Shown here piece after piece: positions 9,169 through 22,172 of a stretch of 64,000 nt of DNA. Source of the DNA: Exilibacterium tricleocarpae. GTDB lineage: Bacteria > Pseudomonadota > Gammaproteobacteria > Pseudomonadales > Cellvibrionaceae. A program made the translations under genes and the position numbers. The stretch spans positions 58,601 to 122,600 of the forward strand of contig NZ_ML660106.1 in the NCBI RefSeq assembly GCF_007004655.1, read 5' to 3'. Position 1 is the first letter of the stretch. Each line of letters starts with the position of its first letter. A model generated the notes under the pieces. That model did not search any database. It had not been told where the DNA came from and saw only the letters and a program-made list of their open reading frames with translations.

Positions 9169-10011
9169 ATGTTAAGAATCAAACTGAAAGGCCCGAATAC
9201 TGATGCCGTCTGGGTGATGGAAAAACACTACGGCATCGGTTGCGATGCCGCCAATCACCTGGTTCTCGACGACAGCAGCATCAGCCCCCATCACGCCAAG
9301 TTGATCACCCGCGACAACAAACTGTACCTAAAAGACAATAACAGTCGCGCGGGCAGCTATGTCAATAACCGTCGCGTTACCCGGAAACAAGTGGTCCCCG
9401 GCGACCTGATCCGCCTGGGTGAGGTGGAGATAGAAGTACTTGCACCCGAGGAACAGCCGCCGGCACCTGCGGCCGCGTCCCGGGTCGATCAGCCGACCTG
9501 GACGCTGGTGTCAGACAGCAGTTGGCTGGCGGGGCAGTCGTTCAGGATAGTGACTTCACCTGTCACTATCGGTCGCGGCAGTGACTGCGATATCACCATC
9601 CCCGGTACCCATTTGTCGCGCCAGCATGTGGAAATCAGCAGTCGGGGCAGCCGCCTGCATATACGCGATCTGGCCTCGGCCAACGGCACTTACATCAACG
9701 ACAACCGTATTCAGGAAGGCGTTGCCGGCGACGGCGATCGCCTGCGCCTGGATGTTTACAGCTTTCGTATCGTCGGGCCCGATACCGATGGGGCAAAAAC
9801 CCGGGTCAGAACTGCCAGCGGCCAGCCGTCGCGCAGTAGCGCCATGCCGAAAACGCCCGCAGCGGCAAAACAGTGGAAAACGCGTTCAACCTCACCAGGC
9901 AACCGCGACGAGCCGCCGCGCCGGGCCGGCCATCAGTTGTTGGCCTGGGTGAGCGCCGGCCTGGTATTGTTGATGATCGCCACCCTGATCTTTCTGTTTG
10001 GCATGGTATAG
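9169..10011 (+). CDS. Double FHA-domain membrane protein
   Basis: A 280-residue protein with two forkhead-associated domains that bind phosphothreonine. The first is at about residues 18-85 (YGIGCDAANHLVL, SSISPHHAKL, NNSRAGSYVNN) and the second at about 130-205 (TIGRGSDCDITI, THLSRQHVEIS, ASANGTYIND). Both keep the GR/S/H/N positions to a good degree; the first domain has G-I-G-C in place of G-R, so it may bind less well. A low-complexity linker and one C-terminal helix (LLAWVSAGLVLLMIATLIFL) anchor it in the membrane. It is convergent with a PP2C phosphatase, which suggests a Ser/Thr phosphosignalling pair; no Ser/Thr kinase is in the window. Confidence 0.9.
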   Translation: MLRIKLKGPNTDAVWVMEKHYGIGCDAANHLVLDDSSISPHHAKLITRDNKLYLKDNNSRAGSYVNNRRVTRKQVVPGDLIRLGEVEIEVLAPEEQPPAPAAASRVDQPTWTLVSDSSWLAGQSFRIVTSPVTIGRGSDCDITIPGTHLSRQHVEISSRGSRLHIRDLASANGTYINDNRIQEGVAGDGDRLRLDVYSFRIVGPDTDGAKTRVRTASGQPSRSSAMPKTPAAAKQWKTRSTSPGNRDEPPRRAGHQLLAWVSAGLVLLMIATLIFLFGMV

Positions 10012-10091
10012 GCCATCCGGCCAGATGCGGGACCGTTGGCCCGGATCGGGCTGTTTAACCCGGTACGGACCACCCGGCACGACACAGGCCG

Positions 10092-10850
10092 TTAGAATGC
10101 CATCACCACCGCGGAGATATTGTCCCGGGCCCGGGACTGCGCCGCGTCAATCAGCCCGGCAGCAATAGCGGCCGGCCTATCAACGCCACCGAGCAACCGT
10201 TTCAGCACTGCCGGCGCCAGGCAATTGGAGAGGCCGTCGCTGCAGAACAGATAGATGTCCCCGGCCTCGACACGCCGGGTACTGACGGCAAACTCGAACG
10301 GCTCCCGGCGCCCCAGCGACCGCGTCAGGACATGGCGCAGGGGGTGCGCCCGCAGAGCCTGGTCATCCAGTTCACCCCGCGCTGCCAGTTCCGCCACATA
10401 GGTATGATCGCGGGTGAGCATGGCCAATTGCCGGCGCCGCAGCCGGTAGCAGCGAGAGTCGCCCGCATGGATCACGCAGAGATAGTCGCCCCAGGCCAGA
10501 CCCGCCACCAGCGTTGTGCCCATTCTGCCAAACTGCACCTGGCGGCGCTGTTCCCGCTTCAGTTGCCGATTGACACCCTGCCCCGCCGCGCGCAGCGACG
10601 TCTGCATCTGCGCTGGCGTCCAGGTGGCCACATCCACGCCGCTGAGCCGCTGCTCGATATCCGCCACAAAGCGCTCGACACAGAGGCTGCTCGCCAGGGC
10701 GCCGCCGTTGTATCCACCGATACCGTCAGCCACCACCGCCAGTGCCCACTGCTCAGCCGCCACCCAGTCGATAGCATCCTCATTGTGATCTCTGACGGCG
10801 CCGCGGTGGGTACTGCCGGCGAGCTGATAGCGCAAACGCAACCTCCTCAA
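10092..10850 (-). CDS. PP2C-family Ser/Thr protein phosphatase
   Basis: A 252-residue protein with the metal-binding motifs of PPM/PP2C enzymes: RDHNEDA near residue 20, VVADGIGGYNGG near 38, HAGDSRCYRLR, TRDHTYV, and FCSDGLSN and RDNISAVV near the C-terminus. It dephosphorylates phosphoserine/phosphothreonine proteins using Mn/Mg. It resembles the Stp1/PppA phosphatases of type VI secretion and Ser/Thr kinase systems, but no secretion genes are nearby. It lies downstream of ubiX on the same strand with a 63-nt gap and is convergent with the FHA gene. Confidence 0.92.
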   Translation of the reverse strand: MRRLRLRYQLAGSTHRGAVRDHNEDAIDWVAAEQWALAVVADGIGGYNGGALASSLCVERFVADIEQRLSGVDVATWTPAQMQTSLRAAGQGVNRQLKREQRRQVQFGRMGTTLVAGLAWGDYLCVIHAGDSRCYRLRRRQLAMLTRDHTYVAELAARGELDDQALRAHPLRHVLTRSLGRREPFEFAVSTRRVEAGDIYLFCSDGLSNCLAPAVLKRLLGGVDRPAAIAAGLIDAAQSRARDNISAVVMAF

Positions 10851-10913
10851 TGTGCGGCCGACCCCCTACAGCGCTATCTCACCGGATCGCCGCGCCTCCC
10901 TCAATCCATTGCT

Positions 10914-11525
10914 TCACTCACCCCATTTGGGCAGCAGGGATTGCTCGATATGCAGTTGGTCCAGCAACCGGGCGACCACAAAATCCACCAGGTCCTCCAG
11001 TGTCCTGGGCCGGTTGTAGAACCCGGGGCTGGCGGGCAGCACCACGGCGCCCAACTGCGTCAACTTCAACATGTTCTCCAGATGAACCGCCGAGTAAGGC
11101 GCCTCGCGCGGCACCAGCAGCAGTTGCCGGCGCTCTTTCATGGCGACATCGGCGGCCCGTTCGATAAGGTTATTGCTGGCGCCAGAGGCAATGGCTGCCA
11201 GGGTGCCGCCGCTGGCCGGGCAGATCACCATGGACGCCGGCGAACTGGAGCCCGAGGCCACCGGGGCAAACCAGTCTTCCCGGCCAAACAGCACTAACTG
11301 TCCGGCCCCGGCCCCGTAGCGGGCGCCGAGGTAATCGCGCTGTTGCTCCAGTTGCGCCGGCAGCGACAAATCGGTCTCGGTAGCGATCACCACCTCGGCG
11401 GCGCGCGACAGCAACAGGTACACCCGGCAGTCGGCCGCCAACAGGGCCTGCAGCAGGCGCAACCCGTATTGAGCTCCCGATGCACCGGTCATCGCCAGGG
11501 TTACGGTACGTGAATACTTCGCCAT
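10914..11525 (-). CDS. ubiX: Flavin prenyltransferase UbiX
   Basis: A 203-residue flavoprotein. The N-terminal nucleotide-binding motif is [17 protein letters not shown], followed by [19 protein letters not shown] and [16 protein letters not shown], which are typical of UbiX/Pad1. It makes the prenylated FMN cofactor of the UbiD decarboxylase in ubiquinone synthesis. The start codon shares one nucleotide with the stop of mpl, so the two are co-transcribed and probably translationally coupled. Confidence 0.95.
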   Translation of the reverse strand: MAKYSRTVTLAMTGASGAQYGLRLLQALLAADCRVYLLLSRAAEVVIATETDLSLPAQLEQQRDYLGARYGAGAGQLVLFGREDWFAPVASGSSSPASMVICPASGGTLAAIASGASNNLIERAADVAMKERRQLLLVPREAPYSAVHLENMLKLTQLGAVVLPASPGFYNRPRTLEDLVDFVVARLLDQLHIEQSLLPKWGE

Positions 11526-12928
11526 CAGCCCGCCGCCCCCTTGCGTCCGTTCACCTGTGCCAGGCGCTCTAACAACAGTCGATGCACCCCGCCAAAACCG
11601 CCGTTGCTCATCACCACTATGTGCGTGCCGGGGCCGCTCAGCGCCAGGGCGTCCGCCACCAGGGTATCCAGGTCGGTAGCCAGTTTGGCCGGCACCGGGC
11701 TGTGATTAACCACCTCGTTTAACCCCCAGTCGGCACCCCGGGGCTGATACCAGAGCACATCATCAGCATCGCTGCAGGCCTGCCCCAACTGGGATTTGTG
11801 CAGCCCCAGCCGCATGGTATTGGAGCGCGGTTCGATCAGCGCCAGTATCTTATCCGCACCTACCTTGGCGCGCAGGCCGGCCAGGGTAGTCCTGATGGCG
11901 GTCGGGTGGTGGGCGAAATCGTCGTAAACCCGCACCCCCGCAACCTCGCCCAGACATTCCATGCGCCGTTTAACGCCGGCAAACTCGCCCAGTGCCGCAG
12001 TCGCCAGCGCCGGCGTCACACCGACGTGGCGGGCGGCGGCAATGGCCGCCAGGCCGTTCATCACACTGTGCTCACCGGTCTGGCCCCAGGTGACGGAACC
12101 CGCCTCGCGCCCTTCGAACAGCACGGTAAACCGACTGCCGTCGGGACTGCCGAGCCGCGCCTGCCACTGCGGGCCGGCGGCACCATCGGGCGCCGGCGCC
12201 AGTCCCAGGTACTGGCGCGGCGTCCAGCAGCCCTGCTCGAAGACCGCGGCGATCGCCGGGTCTGCGGCCGGGGACAGAATCAGGCCGTTACCCGGCACGG
12301 TGCGCACCAGGTGGTGAAACTGTCGCTGGATAGCGGCCAGGTCCGGGAAAATATCGGCGTGATCGAACTCTAAATTGTTGATGACCAGCGTGCGGGGCTG
12401 ATAGTGGACGAATTTTGAACGCTTATCGAAAAACGCGCTGTCGTATTCATCCGCCTCCACCACAAAAAACGCCGACTCCCCGAGTCGCGCCGACTGGGGA
12501 AAGTTATTCGGCACACCGCCGATCAGGTACCCCGGCGCCATTCCGGCATACTCCAAAATCCAGGCCAGCATACTGCTGGTGGTGGTCTTGCCGTGGGTGC
12601 CCGCCACCGCCAGCACCCACTTGTCGCGCAGCAGGTGGTCGCGCAGCCACTGCGGGCCGGAGGTATAGGGAATACCGGTATCCAACAGATACTCCAGCGC
12701 CGGGTTGCCGCGACTGAGGACATTACCGACCACCACCAGGTCCGGCGCCGGCTGCAACTGCTGCGGATCGTAGCCTTCCGTCAGCGCTATGCCCGCCGCC
12801 TGCAACTGGGTGCTCATGGGGGGGTAGACGTTGGCATCGGCGCCGGTGACGCGGTGCCCGAGGGCCTGGGCCAACTGCGCCAGACTGCCCATAAAGGTGC
12901 CGCAGATGCCGAGTATATGGATATGCAT
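11525..12928 (-). CDS. mpl: Murein tripeptide ligase Mpl
   Basis: A 467-residue cytoplasmic ligase of the Mur family. It rejoins the recycled tripeptide L-Ala-gamma-D-Glu-meso-DAP to UDP-MurNAc. Seen: N-terminal [17 protein letters not shown], the ATP-binding loop [41 protein letters not shown], and [12 protein letters not shown]. The gene may start three codons earlier (12937); I chose the ATG that puts HIHILGICG at the N-terminus as in relatives. It overlaps ubiX by one nucleotide. Confidence 0.95.
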   Translation of the reverse strand: MHIHILGICGTFMGSLAQLAQALGHRVTGADANVYPPMSTQLQAAGIALTEGYDPQQLQPAPDLVVVGNVLSRGNPALEYLLDTGIPYTSGPQWLRDHLLRDKWVLAVAGTHGKTTTSSMLAWILEYAGMAPGYLIGGVPNNFPQSARLGESAFFVVEADEYDSAFFDKRSKFVHYQPRTLVINNLEFDHADIFPDLAAIQRQFHHLVRTVPGNGLILSPAADPAIAAVFEQGCWTPRQYLGLAPAPDGAAGPQWQARLGSPDGSRFTVLFEGREAGSVTWGQTGEHSVMNGLAAIAAARHVGVTPALATAALGEFAGVKRRMECLGEVAGVRVYDDFAHHPTAIRTTLAGLRAKVGADKILALIEPRSNTMRLGLHKSQLGQACSDADDVLWYQPRGADWGLNEVVNHSPVPAKLATDLDTLVADALALSGPGTHIVVMSNGGFGGVHRLLLERLAQVNGRKGAAG

Positions 12929-13194
12929 AAATGTCACTCATCGCCGGTTTCAATTGCCGCGCGCCAGCCGGCCGCACTGTTCGGTGGGCAGCTTATCATG
13001 CCTTTTTCACGGTCGAAAATGCAGGCCCTGTCCAAAGCGGCAGCGCGCGCCCGATCCCGCCCCGATAAAATGCAATTGCCACCGCTTTCCAGTATCATTC
13101 GCCGCCAGTAAACCGCTATAAAAAAGCAGGTCTCGGCACGGCCATTACGCTGCCTTAACAAGGACCGCCAACAAGGACAATCGGGGACCCTTCA

Positions 13195-14457
13195 ATGACC
13201 AAAAAGAATGCCTTTTATGCGCAGTCCGGCGGCGTTACCGCCGTCATCAACGCCAGCGCCTGCGGCGTTATCGAAACCGCCCGCCAGCACAAAACCGCCA
13301 TCGGCAAGGTCTACGCCGGTAACAACGGCATTATCGGCGCGCTGCGCGAGGAGCTGATCGATACAGGCAAGGAATCGGCCAAGACGATCGCCGCCTTGAA
13401 ACACACACCGTCGGGTGCATTCGGCTCCTGCCGCTACAAGCTCAAAAGCCTGGAGCAGAACCGGGCCGAGTACGAGCGGTTGATCGATGTCTTCAAAGCC
13501 CACAATATCGGCTACTTCTTTTACAACGGCGGCGGCGACTCGGCGGATACCTGCCTGAAGATCTCGCAGTTGTCGCAAACCCTGGACTATCCCCTACAGG
13601 CGATTCACGTACCCAAAACCATCGATAATGACCTGCCGCTGACAGACAACTGCCCGGGCTTCGGTTCGGTGGCCAAGTACGTTGCCGTGTCTATCAGGGA
13701 GGCCAGTCTGGATGTCGCCTCCATGTGCGACACCTCCACCAAGGTGTTTATCATGGAGGTTATGGGCCGGCACGCGGGCTGGATCGCCGCCGCTGCGGGC
13801 CTGGCGGCCGACAGCGAGGCTGACGGACCCCATATCATTTTATTTCCGGAGATTGCCTTTGACCGCGACAAGTTTTTAAAGCGCGTGCAGCGCTGTGTAA
13901 AAAAATACGGCTACTGCGCGATCGTCGCCTCGGAGGGCGCGCAATACAAAGACGGCACCTTCCTGGCCGACGCCGGCTCCAAGGACGCCTTCGGCCATAC
14001 CCAACTGGGCGGTGTGGCGCCCACCCTGGCCACCCTGGTCAAAGACGCCCTGGGGTACAAATATCACTGGGCGGTAGCGGATTACCTGCAGAGAGCGGCC
14101 CGCCATATCGCCTCGGGCACCGATGTGGAGCAGGCTTACGCGGTGGGTAAGGCCGCCGTGGAAATGGCGGTGGCCGGCAAGAATGCCGTGATGCCGGCGA
14201 TAGTGCGCGGCAAGGGCAAGCGCTACACCTGGCGCATAGAGGAAGCACCGCTGGCCAAAGTGGCCAATGTGGAGCGCAAGATGCCGCGCAACTATATCAG
14301 CGCCGACGGTTTCGGGATCACCGACAAAGCGCGCCAGTACCTGCAGCCGCTGATCCAGGGGGAGGATTATCCGCCCTATCGACACGGGCTGCCGGTTTAT
14401 ACCCGCTTGAAGAAAGTGCTGGTCCCGCAAAAACTAAAGACGGCCTTTCGGGTATAA
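13195..14457 (+). CDS. pfp: Pyrophosphate-type 6-phosphofructokinase
   Basis: A 420-residue phosphofructokinase. Two diagnostic positions point to PPi rather than ATP as phosphoryl donor: NGGGDS at 111-116, with D115 where ATP enzymes have Gly, and PKTIDND with K141 where ATP enzymes have Gly (PGTIDND). Other motifs are YAQSGGVTAVINAS at the N-terminus and MEVMGRHAGWIAA, which contacts fructose-6-phosphate. The reaction is reversible and saves ATP. A membrane pyrophosphatase and a soluble one lie 8-10 kb downstream, so pyrophosphate use appears to be a metabolic theme here. Confidence 0.9.
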   Translation: MTKKNAFYAQSGGVTAVINASACGVIETARQHKTAIGKVYAGNNGIIGALREELIDTGKESAKTIAALKHTPSGAFGSCRYKLKSLEQNRAEYERLIDVFKAHNIGYFFYNGGGDSADTCLKISQLSQTLDYPLQAIHVPKTIDNDLPLTDNCPGFGSVAKYVAVSIREASLDVASMCDTSTKVFIMEVMGRHAGWIAAAAGLAADSEADGPHIILFPEIAFDRDKFLKRVQRCVKKYGYCAIVASEGAQYKDGTFLADAGSKDAFGHTQLGGVAPTLATLVKDALGYKYHWAVADYLQRAARHIASGTDVEQAYAVGKAAVEMAVAGKNAVMPAIVRGKGKRYTWRIEEAPLAKVANVERKMPRNYISADGFGITDKARQYLQPLIQGEDYPPYRHGLPVYTRLKKVLVPQKLKTAFRV

Positions 14458-14470
14458 AGCTCGGGTTGTA

Positions 14471-14533
14471 GCACCTAAGTGACAAGGTGCCAACTGATCG
14501 GCCTGCCTCTGGGCAGGCCTACCCCCGGTATTT
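14471..14533 (+). terminator. Double hairpin after pfp
   Basis: Two stems follow the pfp stop: GCACCT/AGGTGC (14471-14490) and GGCCTGCC-TCTG-GGCAGGCC (14500-14519). A short T-run (TATTTTTAG) lies about 10 nt further on. It resembles a terminator or a small palindromic repeat; the offset T-run keeps confidence moderate. Confidence 0.45.
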
Positions 14534-14557
14534 TTAGTCAAGATCGGGTGCCCGCCC

Positions 14558-15211
14558 ATGCCAAGCGACGTTAAACAACTGCTCGAGGACATCAAAACCG
14601 AGTACCGCGAGACGGCCCACCTGACCGGCCGCAAGCACCTCAGTGCAGAGGTGGCAGCAGCACTGGCGGCAGTGCCGCGCCACGCGTTCGTACCTGCCGG
14701 CGACATTCACCGCGCCTACGACAACTACCCCCTGCCCATTGGCCACCGGCAAACCATCTCCCAGCCTTACATGGTGGCGTTGATGACGGATTTGCTCGAT
14801 CTGGGTCCGGGCTGCCGGGTCCTGGAAGTAGGCACCGGTTGTGGCTACCAGACGGCGGTTCTGGCGCAACTGGCAGCGCAGGTATACAGCGTCGAGATTA
14901 TCGAGCCGCTGGCACAGGACGCCGCCGCACGCCTGGCAGCCCAGGGCTATGACAATATCCACCTGCGCCGCGGCGACGGTTATCGGGGCTGGCCGGAGGC
15001 TGCCCCGTTTGACGCAATCATGGTCACCGCCTGCGCCCCGGCAATCCCATCGCCGCTGGTGACCCAACTGGCGCCCGGCGGCAGGCTGGTGATTCCGCTG
15101 CAACAGGGCGACGAGCAGTGGCTGGTACGGGGGGAACTGGATGCGGAGGAAAAGCTGACAACCACGCGACTGCTGCCGGTCAGGTTTGTGCCCCTGACCC
15201 GCTCGGATTAA
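14558..15211 (+). CDS. pcm: Protein-L-isoaspartate O-methyltransferase
   Basis: A 217-residue SAM-dependent methyltransferase that starts repair of isoaspartyl residues. Seen: GHRQTISQPYMVALM (substrate-binding segment), motif I LEVGTGCGYQTAVLA, YSVEIIEPL, DAIMVTACAPAIP, and GGRLVIPLQQG. Length and motif order match the PCMT family. It is not beside surE or nlpD as in Escherichia coli; here it is a single gene 100 nt after pfp. Confidence 0.93.
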   Translation: MPSDVKQLLEDIKTEYRETAHLTGRKHLSAEVAAALAAVPRHAFVPAGDIHRAYDNYPLPIGHRQTISQPYMVALMTDLLDLGPGCRVLEVGTGCGYQTAVLAQLAAQVYSVEIIEPLAQDAAARLAAQGYDNIHLRRGDGYRGWPEAAPFDAIMVTACAPAIPSPLVTQLAPGGRLVIPLQQGDEQWLVRGELDAEEKLTTTRLLPVRFVPLTRSD

Positions 15212-15241
15212 GCGCCCGCAAGCGCGGCATAGATGTGAAAG

Positions 15242-15856
15242 TTATCGCCTTTGTTTCGGGAGCTGAACACTAGGGCCCCACAACTCGGCCAGCCGCTGAT
15301 CCCTGCCGCAACGACTGCGGTAGAACTTGTAGCGCAGCGGATTTTTTTGGTAGTAGTCCTGGTGGTATTCCTCAGCGATGTAAAAAACCCCGGCCTCGGT
15401 TATCTCCGTCGCCAGTTCCTGCGTGAACCGACCCGAGGCCACCAGGGCATCTTTGCTGCTCTGCGCGGCGGCCCTCTGCTGTTCATCCCGGTAAAAAATA
15501 CCCGGGCGGTACTGGCTTCCCTTGTCGCAAAACTGCCCGCGCTTATCCACGGGATCGATATTGCGCCAAAATACCTGCAACAGGGTTTCGTAACTCACTA
15601 CCTGTGGGTCATACACCACTTTTACCGCTTCAGTATGGCCGGTGCGACCGCGGGTGACCTGCTTGTAAGTGGGGTTGGCGACATGGCCGCCAATATAACC
15701 GGAGGTGGTGCTGATCACGCCGGGCAACTTGTCGAACGGCGGCTCCATGCACCAGAAACAGCCGCCGGCAAAAATCGCCTGACGGGTTTCTTGTGCAACT
15801 GCCGGTAACGACAGCCCCGCCCACACCAGCAACACTATCCATTTGAATACATACAT
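15242..15856 (-). CDS. msrA: Exported peptide methionine sulfoxide reductase MsrA
   Basis: A 204-residue protein with a signal peptide (residues 1-21, ending LPAVA) followed by an MsrA domain. The catalytic Cys is C33 in AGGCFWCMEPPFD. Also seen: TSGYIGGHVANPTYKQV, GHTEAVKVVYDP, FWRNIDPV and YHQDYYQKNP. It reduces methionine-S-sulfoxide in proteins; the signal peptide places it in the periplasm or envelope. It is divergent from the large hybrid kinase. Confidence 0.94.
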   Translation of the reverse strand: MYVFKWIVLLVWAGLSLPAVAQETRQAIFAGGCFWCMEPPFDKLPGVISTTSGYIGGHVANPTYKQVTRGRTGHTEAVKVVYDPQVVSYETLLQVFWRNIDPVDKRGQFCDKGSQYRPGIFYRDEQQRAAAQSSKDALVASGRFTQELATEITEAGVFYIAEEYHQDYYQKNPLRYKFYRSRCGRDQRLAELWGPSVQLPKQRR

Positions 15857-16077
15857 AATTGACCCACCGCACTGTCTGTAAACGCTACCGCCGCCGGTAT
15901 CGCCGGGGTATGACTATGACTGTGTCCCCGCGCCGAGGTTCAACGCCCATCGCCACGCGGCAATCGAACAACCAGCCCTTCGTTGCCGCCGGCGCTGGTA
16001 GGGATTGCCCCACAGCGCCCGAACCGACCCGTAAGTTCATTGTTGCAGTATCAGGCCCGGTACTCTATAAGGGCGCT

Positions 16078-20316
<4,239 letters not shown>

Positions 20317-20335
20317 CCGGACCGGCATGCGACCG

Positions 20336-21820
20336 TCAGGCCCTCTCCGGCACCTCACTCGGTGGCGGGGTACTGGTGCGCGGCAATCTCACGTTGGCAA
20401 CACCGTAAGCAATGGCAATCAACGGACACACGTAATTGAAAATCGCATAGGGCGCATAGTGCCAGGTCGCAATACCGAGAGTGGCCGACATAAAGGCGCC
20501 GCAGGTATTCCAGGGAATCAACACCGAGGTCAGGGTACCGGCGTCCTCGAGGGTGCGGGACAGGTTGATGGTCTGCAGACCCTGCTCGGCAAATTTCTCC
20601 CGCAGCATCCGCCCCGGCAGGATAATCGCCATATACTGGTCGCCGGCCATGGCATTCATACCGAAACAGGTGGCGACGGTGGTCGCGATCAGGGAGGCCG
20701 TGCTGCGCACGCCGGCCAGGGTGGCGGTGACGATCTTCTGCAGACTGCCGGTCCTTTCCATGACCCCGCCAAACGCCATCGCGCTGATAATCAGCCAGAT
20801 GGTGTTCATCATACTGCTCATACCGCCTTTGGAGAGCAGCTCATTGACCACCGCGTTATCGGTGTCAGCCTTATAACCGTCAAACAGGCTGTACCAGACA
20901 CCTTTCAGAACCTGTAGCGGATAAGCCAGGCTGTCGGCGCCGGCCAGTGTCACTACCGCCGGCTGCTGAAATACGGCGGCAAACAGGCAGCCGACCAGGG
21001 AGCCGAAAATCAAGGTGGGAAAAGCCGGTACGCGCAGGTAGGCCATCACCAGCAGGATCACCAGCGGAATCAGCAGATACCAGCCGATGCTGAAATTCTG
21101 CTTCAACGCCGCCAGCACCTGCTCGACCTCGACACTGGAACTGCGCGCTTCGACGCCGGCGCCGAGCACCAGAAACGCCACAAACGCCACGGCGATACTG
21201 GGCAATGTGGTCCACAGCATATGGCGAATATGCTGGAACAGCTCGTTGCCGGTGATCGCCGCGGCCAGGTTGGTGGTGTCGGACAGCGGCGACAGCTTAT
21301 CGCCGAAGTAGGCACCTGAAATAATCGCCCCGGCGGTGATCATCGGCGATAGCCCAAGGCCGCCGGCGATGCCCATCAGGCCGATGCCAAGGGTTCCGGC
21401 CACGGTCCAGGAACTGCCGATGCTGATACCCACCAGCGCGCAGATAAAACAGGCGGTGGCGTAGAATAAATCGGGTGTGAAAATTTGCAGGCCGTAATAA
21501 ATCATTGCCGGCACCACACCGGCGAGAATCCAACTGCCGATCAGTGAACCGACCGTCAGCAGAATCAAAATCGCTTTAAACGCGAGACCGATACCGTGCA
21601 CCATGCCTTCCTGCATCTCGTCCCAACTGGCACCGTTTTTCATTCCCACGGCGGCGGCGAGACAGGCACACAGCAGCAACACGATCTGGTTGGCGCCGTA
21701 GGAGGAATCCGCGCCGTACAGCTTTACCGACAGCGCCAGCAACACCACCAGGGTGATCAGGGGAATCAGGGCATCGGTGAGACTGGGAACTGGCGCGGAT
21801 GACTCGGGCTCGGGCGGCAT
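20336..21820 (-). CDS. nhaC: NhaC-family Na+/H+ antiporter
   Basis: A 494-residue polytopic membrane protein with about 11-12 helices. Characteristic segments are GSSWTVAGTLGIGLMGIA, ISGAYFGDKLSPLSDTTN and MNAMAGDQYMAIILPGRML, all typical of NhaC carriers that exchange Na+ for H+. It ends 20 nt from the convergent hybrid kinase. The 352-nt gap upstream holds strong secondary structure. Proximity to a membrane pyrophosphatase with Na+-pump-like residues suggests a sodium-handling cluster. Confidence 0.9.
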   Translation of the reverse strand: MPPEPESSAPVPSLTDALIPLITLVVLLALSVKLYGADSSYGANQIVLLLCACLAAAVGMKNGASWDEMQEGMVHGIGLAFKAILILLTVGSLIGSWILAGVVPAMIYYGLQIFTPDLFYATACFICALVGISIGSSWTVAGTLGIGLMGIAGGLGLSPMITAGAIISGAYFGDKLSPLSDTTNLAAAITGNELFQHIRHMLWTTLPSIAVAFVAFLVLGAGVEARSSSVEVEQVLAALKQNFSIGWYLLIPLVILLVMAYLRVPAFPTLIFGSLVGCLFAAVFQQPAVVTLAGADSLAYPLQVLKGVWYSLFDGYKADTDNAVVNELLSKGGMSSMMNTIWLIISAMAFGGVMERTGSLQKIVTATLAGVRSTASLIATTVATCFGMNAMAGDQYMAIILPGRMLREKFAEQGLQTINLSRTLEDAGTLTSVLIPWNTCGAFMSATLGIATWHYAPYAIFNYVCPLIAIAYGVANVRLPRTSTPPPSEVPERA

Positions 21821-21922
21821 TGTGACTCTCTATAACAAAACTTTAAAACAGGCCCTGGTAGAGTGTAATCACCATTAAGCATCCAACTTACAGTGATCTG
21901 CCCGACCAGGGACGGGGTGGTG

Positions 21923-22108
21923 CAGGGTGTTTTTCAGCCCCACACTTAAATTTCGCGCCGGAAGTGGGGTGTAGTAGCAAGCGGTCCCAGACGGCAGAGG
22001 TTCTCGCTCCGGAAGGCTGAAAAATACCCTGTACCGGCGCGGCCCGTGCCGGGTGGCACTCCCCTATATCGAGGGTTTAACGGAGAGCCAAACCCCCAAC
22101 CGATATAG
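21923..22108. other. Structured intergenic region upstream of nhaC
   Basis: Two strong inverted repeats lie in the gap between hppA and nhaC. CAGGGTGTTTTTCAGCC (21923-21939) pairs with GGCTGAAAAATACCCTG (22015-22031), enclosing further partial pairing. A separate hairpin is formed by CTATATCG/CGATATAG (22064-22071, 22101-22108) with inner GGGTTT/AAACCC. The region could be a leader element of nhaC, read on the minus strand, or palindromic repeats after hppA. I do not recognise a known riboswitch. Confidence 0.5.
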
Positions 22109-22172
22109 CTTCAGCCTCCGGCCGTCCGCTCCGGTCTACTCTTACGACGAACGACGCGGCGATCTCATCAGG

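Noticed and set aside
15859..16077. A 73-residue extension of the hybrid kinase
   Set aside because: ATG 16078 stands directly before the first membrane helix, and the extension overlaps the msrA promoter region.
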